Assembly: GCA_023386955.1 (NCBI GenBank)
Contig: JAEWIS010000020.1
Location: forward strand, 1-64,000
DNA: 64,000 nucleotides
DNA from: Bacillota bacterium
GTDB taxonomy: Bacteria > Bacillota > Bacilli > Paenibacillales > NBRC-103111
Direction of reading: 5' to 3'
Below, piece by piece: positions 16,398 to 24,814 of this stretch. Under the pieces are notes generated by a model that was given only the letters and a program-made list of their open reading frames with translations, searched no databases and was not told where the DNA came from. Position 1 is the first letter of the stretch, and the number at the start of each line of letters is the position of its first letter. Position numbers and translations under genes: made by a program.

Positions 16398-17315
16398 CTA
16401 ACCTTTAAGGAAATGCTTCATTTCCCGGCTTAGCTGGAATTCCTCTTGAAGGGGAAGCTCTACTGTGCGGAAAAGATTCCAGGTTTCGGTATGAGCAGTT
16501 GTTTGACCGGGAGCAAGCTGCACCAGCGGGCCCAAGCTCTCCAATTCCAAGAAATGATCGTTTACATAGGCTTCGAACGAAACGCCGAAGTCAGGATATG
16601 CAGCTTCAGGCTGATGCTTGTAATACTTCACAAACAGGTTGCCTTCATTATAATAAGCCGCCCAGCCGTTTTCATTGTTGGTACCAATCTTGAACGGAGT
16701 CGGGCCGTCCGCCTGGCGAAGCAGGATATAATCCTCCCCCCAGGTGACGCGCGGATCATTCATCCGGCTATATGGCCAGAGGGCAAGAATCCGGTTGCCC
16801 AGCAGGCCGGTTTCCCGTTTAACCTGGGGAATGACCGCCGTGCCACCCTTGGCCATAACGGATAGCGCCCATGGAGCCAATTCCACTGTCCATGCTCCGG
16901 TATTGGCAATCCGGTGATGGACTGTCACTTCCCCGCTGTCATCCATGGAAATTTCCATTTCCTTCTGCAGATGGTTCCACTTCTCAGCGGAAGGTGTCAA
17001 AACCACTCCTGTTTCTGTCGCACGCCAGGCCACCGGCTCATTGTCCGGATAATAGCTGCGGGGATGAGCTTCCGGGCTGGTCCACAGACGGTGTCCGCCG
17101 TAAATAAACCAGGTATCCTCAACACCCTCGTACTGCACCGGATTGGTGATGGCGCGCTCTGTGTCTTCCTTGAACAGATTCGCCTGCCCCTTAAAACCGT
17201 ACCGGATAACGCGGGGGCCCAGGTCCACAGTCGCGACCACATCTACAATGCCGTTGGATATCTCAACGCAGTTGCCCCACCCGCCGTAAGTGATTGTCTT
17301 CACCGTAATTGCCAT
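16398..17315 (-). CDS. DUF4380-like / aldose-1-epimerase-fold protein
   Basis: 305 residues, cytoplasmic. The sequence has the feel of the galactose mutarotase-like beta-sandwich: an early strand VEISNGIVDVVATVDLGPRVIRYGF, the YGGHRLWTSPEAHPRSYYPDNEPV block with its conserved His and Trp, and AYYNEGNLFVKYYKHQPEAAYPDFGVSFE near the end. It best fits DUF4380, which has no proven activity. Between galT and a PfkB kinase in a Leloir operon, it may convert anomers of galactose or of a sugar phosphate (inference). AAAAGGAGA precedes the ATG. Confidence 0.65.
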   Translation of the reverse strand: MAITVKTITYGGWGNCVEISNGIVDVVATVDLGPRVIRYGFKGQANLFKEDTERAITNPVQYEGVEDTWFIYGGHRLWTSPEAHPRSYYPDNEPVAWRATETGVVLTPSAEKWNHLQKEMEISMDDSGEVTVHHRIANTGAWTVELAPWALSVMAKGGTAVIPQVKRETGLLGNRILALWPYSRMNDPRVTWGEDYILLRQADGPTPFKIGTNNENGWAAYYNEGNLFVKYYKHQPEAAYPDFGVSFEAYVNDHFLELESLGPLVQLAPGQTTAHTETWNLFRTVELPLQEEFQLSREMKHFLKG

Positions 17316-17347
17316 GTTTATCGTGTCTCCTTTTAAGCGAAAGAGAA

Positions 17348-18904
17348 TTACACCCTGCGAAAGCCCATATGCTCCATAAACCGGTCATAAGCGGCCATTC
17401 CCGCTTCCGTACGCTTGTATACACCGGCATCAGCCAGTACCGCGGCGAACTTCAGTCCCACCTCACGCTGCATAGCGGCCGTTGCTTCCTGCTCGTTCAG
17501 AGAGGAGCCGTAACGGGTGATCAGCTCACCGATCCACTCGGCATGTTTCGACAATGGATGCTCATTCTTATTCCATTCGCCATCGGCACCCCATTCTCCT
17601 TTTAAAATTCCAGCAATTTCATCAAGCTCTTGAAGCAGCCGTCCCGGAAGCACGGCAAGCCCCATCACCTCGATCAGGCCGATGTTCTCCTTCTTGATGT
17701 GGTGCAGGTTGGCATGGGGGTGGAAAATACCCATAGGATGCTCCTCGGAGGTCCGGTTGTTGCGGAGCACCAGGTCCAGCTCAAATTCTCCGTCACTGTT
17801 GCGGCGGGCAATAGGCGTGATGGTGTTATGGGGCACAGGCGCCCCGTTCTCTCCCGCGGATTCCGCGAAAATTCCTGCCGCCGCATCCGTATAGCACCGC
17901 CAGGTATCCAGCAAGGAACTGGCCAGTTCCACCAGCTGCTCCTTGTTTTTACCGGAAATGCGGACCACGGACATAGGCCACTTGACGCGTCCGATTTTGA
18001 CACCGGGATAAGCTTCCGCTTGGTAGGTTTGCTCCACAGGAGCTTTTTCCATAGGGAAGATGTGCCTTCCGCCCTGGAAGTGGTCATGGCTTAGGATCGA
18101 GCCGCCCACAATGGGCAGATCTGCATTGGAGCCGATAAAATAATGGCCAAATTGGCCGATGAAGTCCAGAAGCCGCACGAAGGTCCGCTCCGAGATCTGC
18201 ATGGGCGTATGCTCGGCGTTGAAAATGATGCAGTGCTCATTGTAGTACACATAGGGCGAATATTGGAAATACCAGGGGTTGCCCTCCAGCTTCAGCGGGA
18301 TCACCCGATGGTTCTGGCGTGCAGGGTGGTTCAACCGCCCGGCATACCCTACATTCTCCACACAAAGCAGACACTTGGGGTATTTGCTCTGGGGAAGTGC
18401 CCGCTCGGCGGCAATTTCCTTGGGGTCCTTCTCCGGTTTGGAGAGGTTGATGGTTATCTCCAGATCACCGTATTCCGTCGGCGCAGGCCAATAGCCGTTT
18501 TTGCGGATGCGGTCCATACGGATGTAGTTGGAATCGATGGACAGCTTGTAGAAGCGGTCCGTCGCCTCCTCCACCGAACGGCTGCCGGCGGTTTCCCAGA
18601 ACTCCCGGGCCACCTCGGATTGGCGGGGCATCAGCAGGCCCATAATCCGGGCATCCAGCAGATCCCGGTACCCGGTTGTATTGTCCGGCAGAATCCCCTT
18701 GTCTGCGGCATAGTCCAGAATCCGGCCAAGAATAGCCGGGCTCTCCTCCCGCACCTCAGACAGCGGCCCCTCATAGGGCTCCGCCACCTGAAGCAGATCC
18801 AAAAGGCCGTTGACGGCAACAATATCGTCGCCTTCACCCAGCATGCCGTTTTCAACTCCAAAACGGACCAATAACGCGATATCCTGCGCAATGTTGTAGG
18901 ACAT
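17348..18904 (-). CDS. galT: UTP-hexose-1-phosphate uridylyltransferase (class 2 GalT)
   Basis: 518 residues, matching the long Bacillota GalT type rather than the 350-residue enterobacterial type. Conserved blocks include CLLCVENVGYAGRLNHPARQNHRVIPL, GSNADLPIVGGSILSHDHFQGGRHIFPMEKAP (with the HDHFQGG nucleotidylation-site motif) and GIFHPHANLHHIKKENIGLIEVMGLAVLPGRL. Reaction: exchange between UDP-glucose and galactose-1-phosphate. The start at MSYNIAQ is fixed by AAGGAGAGAG; the frame runs 37 codons further upstream without support. The gene is 13 bp downstream of galE and so co-transcribed with it. Confidence 0.94.
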   Translation of the reverse strand: MSYNIAQDIALLVRFGVENGMLGEGDDIVAVNGLLDLLQVAEPYEGPLSEVREESPAILGRILDYAADKGILPDNTTGYRDLLDARIMGLLMPRQSEVAREFWETAGSRSVEEATDRFYKLSIDSNYIRMDRIRKNGYWPAPTEYGDLEITINLSKPEKDPKEIAAERALPQSKYPKCLLCVENVGYAGRLNHPARQNHRVIPLKLEGNPWYFQYSPYVYYNEHCIIFNAEHTPMQISERTFVRLLDFIGQFGHYFIGSNADLPIVGGSILSHDHFQGGRHIFPMEKAPVEQTYQAEAYPGVKIGRVKWPMSVVRISGKNKEQLVELASSLLDTWRCYTDAAAGIFAESAGENGAPVPHNTITPIARRNSDGEFELDLVLRNNRTSEEHPMGIFHPHANLHHIKKENIGLIEVMGLAVLPGRLLQELDEIAGILKGEWGADGEWNKNEHPLSKHAEWIGELITRYGSSLNEQEATAAMQREVGLKFAAVLADAGVYKRTEAGMAAYDRFMEHMGFRRV

Positions 18905-18917
18905 GGATGCTCTCTCC

Positions 18918-19904
18918 TTATTTAGCGTATCCGTTCGGATGGGCTTCATGCCAATTCCATGCGGTTCCGATGATGTATTCCAGATTATCGAACTTCGGTG
19001 TCCAACCCAGCACATCCTTGGCCTTTTGGGAGGAGGCGATCAGCACTGCAGGATCTCCCGCGCGGCGGCCCTCCACCTTCACGGGAATGGGGTGTCCGGT
19101 TGCCTTGCGTGCTGCCTCAATTACGGCGCTAACGGAATAACCGGTGCCGCTGCCCAGGTTGAACACATTGCTTTCGCCGCCGTTGCGCAGGTAATTAACA
19201 GCCTTCAGATGGGCATCCGCCAGGTCTGTGACATGCAGGTAATCCCGGATGCAAGTGCCGTCCTCTGTCGGATAGTCATCGCCATAAACAGAGATGAACG
19301 GCCGTTTTCCCAGTGGGACCTCGAGAATCAGCGGGATCAGGTGGGTTTCAGGATTGTGGTCTTCCCCGATTTTGCCGCTTTCATGAGCGCCGCAGGCGTT
19401 GAAGTAACGCAGGGACACATATTTTACATTATGGGCGATATCGAACCATTTCATCATTTTTTCCATCGCCAGCTTGGTTTCACCGTAGGTATTCGTGGGG
19501 AAGGTGCGGTCGGATTCCAGAATCGGCACATTCTCCGGCTCGCCGTAAGTGGCTGCGGTGGAGGAGAAGACAATTTTGCTGACACCGTATTCGTTCATTT
19601 TTTCCAAAAGGCAAAGAGTTCCGTACACGTTGTTGTGATAGTATTTGGCCGGGGCCTTCATGCTCTCGCCCACCAGGGAGTTAGCGGCAAAGTGAACCAC
19701 AGCGTCGATGGTGTTTTCCTTAAATACCGTATCCAAAAAATCCTTGTCCCGGATATCGCCTACATACAGCTTGCCGCCCAGCACAGCGTCCTTATGCCCT
19801 TGGTACAAATTATCGACAATGACTACCTCTTCGCCTGCAGTGATCAATTCTGCCACTGTATGGGAACCGATATAGCCGGCTCCTCCCGTTACCAATACTG
19901 CCAT
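18918..19904 (-). CDS. galE: UDP-glucose 4-epimerase
   Basis: 328 residues. The NAD-binding Rossmann motif is GGAGYIGSH at the N-terminus, and the catalytic pair is YGETK (YxxxK) with the serine/threonine in the FSSTAATYG block. RDYLHVTDLADAH and NLGSGTGYSV are typical of GalE. Reaction: reversible UDP-glucose to UDP-galactose conversion, closing the Leloir cycle and supplying UDP-galactose for polysaccharides. AAGGAG lies 9 nt before the ATG. It stands third in the operon after xylR and galK. Confidence 0.95.
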   Translation of the reverse strand: MAVLVTGGAGYIGSHTVAELITAGEEVVIVDNLYQGHKDAVLGGKLYVGDIRDKDFLDTVFKENTIDAVVHFAANSLVGESMKAPAKYYHNNVYGTLCLLEKMNEYGVSKIVFSSTAATYGEPENVPILESDRTFPTNTYGETKLAMEKMMKWFDIAHNVKYVSLRYFNACGAHESGKIGEDHNPETHLIPLILEVPLGKRPFISVYGDDYPTEDGTCIRDYLHVTDLADAHLKAVNYLRNGGESNVFNLGSGTGYSVSAVIEAARKATGHPIPVKVEGRRAGDPAVLIASSQKAKDVLGWTPKFDNLEYIIGTAWNWHEAHPNGYAK

Positions 19905-19999
19905 GTGGATACACTCCTTTTTATATATGATATAACTTAACAGCTTTTATAATTGGGGGCTCCCCCGAAAGTAATCGGAATAAACTTCGGAGCTTCGCT

Positions 20000-21178
20000 T
20001 CACTTTTGGGGGTTAAACTCGCTTGCGCCGTCCCCGATATCTGCTACGTAGAAATCCGCCTTGTAGTCGGTCCGTTCGCCATAGGCCTTGCCGACCTTCT
20101 CGATGAACTCCTCCACCTTATCCTCACGGACCAGGGAAACCGTACAGCCGCCGAAGCCTGCACCTGTCATCCGGGAGCCCAGCACACCTTCAATCTTGAG
20201 TGCTTCCTCCACCATAACATCCAGCTCCTTGCAGGTCACCTCATACAGCTCCCGCAGGGAAATGCCGGATGCAGTCATAAGCTGGCCGAAGCGGACCAGA
20301 TCATTCGCCTTCAGCGCTTCCACGGATTTCAGCACCCGGTCGATTTCCTCCACGACGTGGCGGGCACGCATCAGCACAATCACATCCTTGATCAGATGGG
20401 CATTGGCTTCGAATTGCTCCAGGGTAAGCTCACCCAGCAGCTTCAGGTCGGGGAAAGCAGCCTGCAGGTCGATCACCGCCTGTTCACATTGGGCCCGGCG
20501 GGTATTGTATTCGGAGTCTACCAGCCCGCGGCGCTTGTTGGTATTACCGACGACAATTTTGTAGCCCTTGGCCTGGAAAGGCACCAGCTGATATTCCAGC
20601 GTGCTGCACATCAGAAGCACCGCATGATCCTTCTTGCCGTTAGCGATAACGAATTGGTCCATAATGCCGCATTGGACACCCATAAATTGATTTTCTGCTT
20701 CTTGGGCTGCCAAAGCAAGCTGTATCCGGTCAATAGGATGTCCTTCCATGGTCATAAAGCCGATAGCGGTTGCCAAATGGATGGACGCGGAGGAGGAAAG
20801 TCCTGCCCCGTTGGGTATTTCGCCATGGTACAGCACGTCGTAGCCGCCGAAGGTGAAGCCCCGCTTGGCCAGATGAACCAGAATGGACTTGGGATAATTG
20901 CCCCAGTCATGGGCTTCTTCATAAACCGCGCCCTTCAGCTTAAAATCCACCTGCAGCTCAAAGTTGGTGGAGGCCAGACGAATAACATCGTCCTCCCGCT
21001 TGCGGATCAGCATGAAGGTGCCGAAGGTCAGGGCAGCCGGAAAAACGTAGCCGCCGTTGTAGTCTGTGTGCTCGCCGATCAGGTTAACCCGGCCGGGGGC
21101 GAAGAACACCCGGATATCTGCCGCGCTGCCGCCGTGCAACTCCACAAAACGCTGCTTCAATTGCTCCACATTTGCCAT
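20000..21178 (-). CDS. galK: Galactokinase
   Basis: 392 residues of the GHMP kinase family. The galactokinase signature GRVNLIGEHTDYN is at 29-41, the ATP-binding loop is GEIPNGAGLSSSAS (about 114-127), and the third motif near the end is GSRMTGAGFGGCTV. Reaction: ATP-dependent phosphorylation of alpha-D-galactose at C1. It starts 19 bp after the xylR stop and shares its transcript. The 95-bp gap to galE has no terminator. Confidence 0.95.
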   Translation of the reverse strand: MANVEQLKQRFVELHGGSAADIRVFFAPGRVNLIGEHTDYNGGYVFPAALTFGTFMLIRKREDDVIRLASTNFELQVDFKLKGAVYEEAHDWGNYPKSILVHLAKRGFTFGGYDVLYHGEIPNGAGLSSSASIHLATAIGFMTMEGHPIDRIQLALAAQEAENQFMGVQCGIMDQFVIANGKKDHAVLLMCSTLEYQLVPFQAKGYKIVVGNTNKRRGLVDSEYNTRRAQCEQAVIDLQAAFPDLKLLGELTLEQFEANAHLIKDVIVLMRARHVVEEIDRVLKSVEALKANDLVRFGQLMTASGISLRELYEVTCKELDVMVEEALKIEGVLGSRMTGAGFGGCTVSLVREDKVEEFIEKVGKAYGERTDYKADFYVADIGDGASEFNPQK

Positions 21179-21196
21179 GGATGATCATCCTTTTTA

Positions 21197-22426
21197 TTAA
21201 GTATTGTATTGATTGGGATTGCTGAAAACACTGCGCAGAATCAGGGTGGCGGCGCCGATAATGCCGCAATCGTCCCCCAGCCCGGCTGGCCCGATATAGA
21301 TATGCTCGATATTATGCTGCATGGACCGGTTGGCCACTTCCTCCCTGATACCTTGGAAAATAAAGTCCCCGCCGTTGGCAACGCCGCCGCCGATCAGCAC
21401 CATCTCGGGGTTCAGCAGATTGATAACCAGGGACAGTGCACCGCCGATATGCCGGCCCGCCTGATCCAGCAAACCGATGGAGAACTCATCACCCTGCAAG
21501 GCTGCCTGGTGAATCAGTTCGCCTGTAATGGCATCAGGCTCACCGTTACTGAGCTGTGCCAGCAGCGGCGCCATCCCTCTGTGCACGGCCGTCCGGGCGA
21601 TGTCCTCCAGAGCGGGACCGGAAGCAGCGGTGGATAGGCAGTCCGTTTTGCCGCAGAAACAGGGCTTTTCCTGGTGGCTGGCGATGCGGATATGACCGAT
21701 CTCCCCTGCCCCGAAGTGGGCCCCCTTCAGGAGCTCGCCGTTGAGATAGATGCCGGACCCGATACCTGTTCCGATATTCAGGAAGAAAAAGTTAGAGACA
21801 GACTGGGCCTTGCCGAACCACTTCTCACCCAAAGCCATGGCACGCGCATCATTATCGATGGAGACGGGAAGCCCGAACTGCTCGCTGAACAGCTGGGCGA
21901 CCTCGACATTCTTCCATTGAAAGGCCGGGGCAAAAAGTGAAATCCCCCGGTCGGGATCCACCAGCCCGTGGATGCCCATACCGATGCCGAGAATCCGTTC
22001 GGCGGCTATTTCCGAAGCATCCAGCACGTTACGGATAGCTTGCCCGATGATGCCCATAATCTCTTCCGGCTCGGATGCTCCTCCAAAAGGAAGCGTGCTT
22101 TTGCAGCGGATATGACCTTCCAAATCCGTAATGCCTACAGCGACATCGGTGGTTCCCATATCCACACCGACCACATAATACGCCTCGGGGTTCAGCTCCA
22201 GCAGGAGCGGCTTCCGCCCGCCGCTGGACACGCCGATCCCGGTTTCCCTCACCAGTCCCAGCTCCATCAGCCCTGCCGTATTGCTGGATACAGTGGCGGG
22301 GTTAAGCCCTGTAATCTTGGAGATTTCCGCACGGGAGATCGGCCCCTTGGTACGGACAATCTGGAGAATGGTCGAGGTATTCATGTCCTTGATCAGACTT
22401 TTGTTGGCGGTATTAAATGTTTCCAT
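21197..22426 (-). CDS. xylR: ROK-family repressor, XylR-type
   Basis: 409 residues. An N-terminal winged helix (LIKDMNTSTILQIVRTKGPISRAEISKITGLNPATVSS) is joined to a ROK sugar-kinase-like domain. The latter has a DMGTTDVAVGITDLEG phosphate-binding start and the ROK zinc motif with Cys and His ligands (GHIRIAS...CFCGKTDCLST). It is divergent from xylB, and the shared promoter region holds a near-perfect XylR operator, which supports the name. Unusually, it is also the first gene of the gal operon. The ATG at 22426 (AGTAGG upstream) is preferred to a GTG two codons earlier. A -10 like TATAAT at 22493-22498 may drive it. Confidence 0.85.
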   Translation of the reverse strand: METFNTANKSLIKDMNTSTILQIVRTKGPISRAEISKITGLNPATVSSNTAGLMELGLVRETGIGVSSGGRKPLLLELNPEAYYVVGVDMGTTDVAVGITDLEGHIRCKSTLPFGGASEPEEIMGIIGQAIRNVLDASEIAAERILGIGMGIHGLVDPDRGISLFAPAFQWKNVEVAQLFSEQFGLPVSIDNDARAMALGEKWFGKAQSVSNFFFLNIGTGIGSGIYLNGELLKGAHFGAGEIGHIRIASHQEKPCFCGKTDCLSTAASGPALEDIARTAVHRGMAPLLAQLSNGEPDAITGELIHQAALQGDEFSIGLLDQAGRHIGGALSLVINLLNPEMVLIGGGVANGGDFIFQGIREEVANRSMQHNIEHIYIGPAGLGDDCGIIGAATLILRSVFSNPNQYNT

Positions 22427-22439
22427 AGACACCTACTTT

Positions 22440-22458
22440 CTTTATTGACTAAATAAAG
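22440..22458. promoter_or_regulatory. Second XylR-like operator in the leader of xylR
   Basis: CTTTATT-N5-AATAAAG, a perfect palindrome with the same 5-bp spacing as the XylR operator at 22548. It lies between the likely xylR -10 and its start codon, which suggests autoregulation. Confidence 0.5.
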
Positions 22459-22547
22459 TATCTGTTGAATCCATTTTAGCAGTCTGGCCGGGATTATACA
22501 ATAGGTTTTGTGAGGCGCTCTCAAAAAAGTTTTCCGCTAAAAATCTA

Positions 22548-22568
22548 AGTTTATTCATTTAACAAACT
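22548..22568. promoter_or_regulatory. XylR operator at the xylB promoter
   Basis: AGTTTATT-N5-AACAAACT. The B. subtilis XylR operator has AGTTTGTT-N5-AACAAACT, so only one base differs. It overlaps the -35 and spacer of the xylB promoter, and bound repressor would block RNA polymerase. The xylose-dependent release is family knowledge. Confidence 0.8.
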
Positions 22569-22578
22569 ATGTTATAAT
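22550..22578 (+). promoter_or_regulatory. xylB promoter
   Basis: TATAAT at 22573-22578, with a weak TTTATT 17 bp upstream, 38 nt before the ATG. The operator covers its upstream half. Confidence 0.65.
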
Positions 22579-22616
22579 GAAGCTCAAATCATCACTTTTA
22601 CAAGGAGCACGATACG

Positions 22617-24149
22617 ATGAATTATTTCTTGGGCATTGATCTCGGCACTTCAGCCGTCAAGTGCATTCTGGTGGCAGAGGACGGCTCTGTCGCCGGCAGC
22701 CACAGTGAAGAATACCCGCTCCTGCAGCCGCATCCCGGTTGGGCGGAGCAGCATCCCGAGGATTGGTGGAATCAGTCCGCCGCCTGCATTCGCGGCCTTC
22801 TGGCCAAAACAGGAATTCCCGCAGCGCAAGTGGCCGGGGTTGGTTTGTCCGGGCAGATGCACGGCTCGGTATTCCTGGATGAGGAGCTGAAGGTGGTACG
22901 CCCCGCTCTTTTGTGGTGCGACCAGCGTACCGAGGCCGAATGCACCTGGATTGAAGAAACCATCGGCAAGCAAAGGCTTGGCGAGCTGACCGGCAACAAA
23001 GCGCTGACCGGCTTCACCGCGCCGAAGGCGGTTTGGCTGAAGCGGAATGAACCCGAGCTGTTCGAACGCACCCGTCATCTGATTTTGCCCAAGGATTATG
23101 TAAGACTTCATCTGATAGGCAAGCTGGGGATGGATGTGGCAGATGCCAGCGGTACCCTCCTGCTGAATGTGGCCAAGCGGGCTTGGTCCCAAGAAGTGGC
23201 TGACGCTCTGGGTATTCCCTTCGAATGGCTGCCGCCTCTTTATGAAAGCAATGACATTGCTGGCCACCTGCTGCCTGAAGCGGCTGAAGCTACAGGCTTG
23301 GCTGCCGGTACTCCCGTAGTTGCCGGTGGCGGGGACCAAGCCTGCGGCGCTGTAGGGGTAGGCGTGGTGAAGAAGGGTATTGCTTCCGTTGCCTTGGGCA
23401 CCTCCGGTGTGGTTTTCGTACATGACGAGGAATGCCATATGGACAGTGAGTTCCGACTCCACTCCTTCTGCCATGGTGTGCCCGGCAAGTGGCACCGGAT
23501 GGGAGTTATGCTCTCCGCCGGCGGCTCCTTCCAATGGTGGCGCAACCAGTTCGGCTACGAGGAGCTGGAGAAGGCAGCCAAGGAAGGCCGAGATGCCTAC
23601 GAATATCTGACTGCCCTGGCGGAGACCGCTCCTATCGGCAGTGAGGGCCTTCTGTTCCTGCCGTATCTCACCGGCGAACGCACACCCCACCCCGATCCGC
23701 GGGCACGCGGCGCTTTTATAGGCTTGAACCTGCGGCATACCAAAGCCCACCTGACCCGTGCGGTGCTGGAAGGCATCACCTTCGGCCTGCGGGATTCCCT
23801 GGAGCTGATGAAGGAATCCTCCGTGGAGATCAGTGAGCTGCGTGTCAATGGCGGCGGCGCAAGAAGTCCCTTCTGGCGGCAGATGATCGCCGACATTTTC
23901 GGTTACCCGGTGGTGACGGTGAACTCCACCGACGGCCCGGCTTACGGCGCAGCCGTGATGGCTGCTTCCGGTGTGCTCAACCGCGACATCTCCACCTTGT
24001 GTGAGGAATGGATCCGCGTGGAGCACAGAACCGAGCCTAACCCGGACAACAGCGCCCGCTACGAGGCGTATTACAAGCTTTACCGCAGCATGTACCCGAC
24101 CCTGCGCGACTCCTTCCATCAACTGAGCGCGCTGGCCGTCCAGCAATAA
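22617..24149 (+). CDS. xylB: Xylulokinase
   Basis: 510 residues of the FGGY carbohydrate kinase family. The phosphate-binding start is GIDLGTSAVK, and xylulokinase-type blocks GLSGQMHG (about 79-86), WCDQRT, KDYVRLHLIG and the C-terminal FGGY signature region (RVNGGGARSPFWRQMIADIFGYPV) are present. Reaction: ATP plus D-xylulose to xylulose-5-phosphate, entering the pentose phosphate pathway. xylA (xylose isomerase) and a transporter are not adjacent, so the regulon is split. AAGGAG lies before the ATG. The gene ends with a strong terminator. Confidence 0.95.
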   Translation: MNYFLGIDLGTSAVKCILVAEDGSVAGSHSEEYPLLQPHPGWAEQHPEDWWNQSAACIRGLLAKTGIPAAQVAGVGLSGQMHGSVFLDEELKVVRPALLWCDQRTEAECTWIEETIGKQRLGELTGNKALTGFTAPKAVWLKRNEPELFERTRHLILPKDYVRLHLIGKLGMDVADASGTLLLNVAKRAWSQEVADALGIPFEWLPPLYESNDIAGHLLPEAAEATGLAAGTPVVAGGGDQACGAVGVGVVKKGIASVALGTSGVVFVHDEECHMDSEFRLHSFCHGVPGKWHRMGVMLSAGGSFQWWRNQFGYEELEKAAKEGRDAYEYLTALAETAPIGSEGLLFLPYLTGERTPHPDPRARGAFIGLNLRHTKAHLTRAVLEGITFGLRDSLELMKESSVEISELRVNGGGARSPFWRQMIADIFGYPVVTVNSTDGPAYGAAVMAASGVLNRDISTLCEEWIRVEHRTEPNPDNSARYEAYYKLYRSMYPTLRDSFHQLSALAVQQ

Positions 24150-24154
24150 TACGC

Positions 24155-24195
24155 AGAAGCCCGGCTTTTCCCGTATGGGAGGCCGGGCTTTATTA
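24155..24195 (+). terminator. xylB terminator
   Basis: AAGCCCGGC (24157-24165) pairs with GCCGGGCTT (24182-24190), followed by TATTATT. Confidence 0.85.
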
Positions 24196-24545
24196 TTGAG
24201 GCTGCTTACTGACTCTAACGGACCCAGGAGCCTTTATTTCACCAAAAACACCCTTTTCGCCATTCTTACAGACTCAGCTTCCGCTATTCCGGCCAAAACA
24301 GCACTTTGGTCAGCCCGCATACCCGAATAACGTCCCCTGAGTCCGCAAACGGCATGAAAGGGGCTATATTGTTCAAATAGAGGCTGTACGGTCCGCAAGA
24401 ACACCACATTGAGCATTCAGGGTAAACCACGTCCATTATCATGACCATTCTACGCCTCACTCGTCACACGCCTCCACCCCAACTAACCTCATACGCCCGC
24501 CTATGTACAAATACAATCTGTCCCCGCTGCCAGCGCCCCCATGAA
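24196..24545. other. Non-coding stretch between xylB and the small RNA
   Basis: No gene is supported: the open frames here lack ribosome binding sites and have improbable composition. A TAACGGACC motif at about 24218 and a TTCCGCTATT motif at about 24281 belong to the same short-motif class as the palindromes at 12083. Nothing else was seen. Confidence 0.4.
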
Positions 24546-24548
24546 ACA

Positions 24549-24580
24549 CCAAAAACTCCTTCCGAAGAAGGAGTTTTTGG
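24549..24580 (-). terminator. Terminator of the small RNA
   Basis: A perfect 14-bp stem (CCAAAAACTCCTTC and its complement). On the minus strand it has a UUCG tetraloop, and the descending arm ends in GTTTTTGG. Confidence 0.88.
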
Positions 24581-24765
24581 GTTACCCGCCTATGCCGTCC
24601 AGTCCTCTATGCTTCAAACCCGCTCTCGCAGGTGGGTGACCGCAGCCGCGCTTTTGAAGTCCCCCGCATCAGGGGGGCAGGTCAGCCGCACGACAATCTT
24701 GATCTCCCTAGAAACATTCATTGGTTCAAAACAATGGAGGACCAATACGCACATCGCAGGAATGT
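24549..24765 (-). ncRNA. ssrS: Structured small RNA, probable 6S RNA
   Basis: A minus-strand unit with promoter and terminator but no reading frame. The 5' segment (24737-24753) and 3' segment (24591-24607) pair at 14 of 17 positions, counting G-U, to close a long rod. Inside are a CCCCC/GGGGG hairpin, a TGACC/GGTCA pairing and, on the 3' side, CACCCACCTGC-GAGA-GCGGGTTTGAAGC, which resembles the 3' strand of the 6S central bubble as I remember it. The length of about 165-215 nt also fits. Family role: 6S binds sigma-A RNA polymerase as a promoter mimic. The name is an inference from structure; another structured RNA is possible. Confidence 0.55.
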
Positions 24766-24771
24766 GTCTTT

Positions 24772-24800
24772 ATTATAATCTTCGCTGAAGCAAAAGTAAA
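24772..24800 (-). promoter_or_regulatory. Promoter of the small RNA
   Basis: On the minus strand TTTACT, 17 bp, TATAAT (24772-24777). The predicted start is near 24765. It lies 15-40 bp after the stop of the YesL-like gene, so the RNA is an independent unit. Confidence 0.6.
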
Positions 24801-24814
24801 ATATCAGAATATAC

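Noticed and set aside
20006..21184. 392-codon plus-strand frame opposite galK
   Set aside because: galK on the minus strand has all three GHMP motifs and a ribosome binding site; the opposite frame has no recognisable family.
22650..24146. 498-codon minus-strand frame covering xylB
   Set aside because: A shadow of the GC-rich third-codon pattern of xylB, which matches the xylulokinase family over its full length.
24441..24788. 115-codon plus-strand open frame in the gap after xylB
   Set aside because: No ribosome binding site, unlikely composition, and it is antisense to a minus-strand RNA with promoter, closing stem and terminator.
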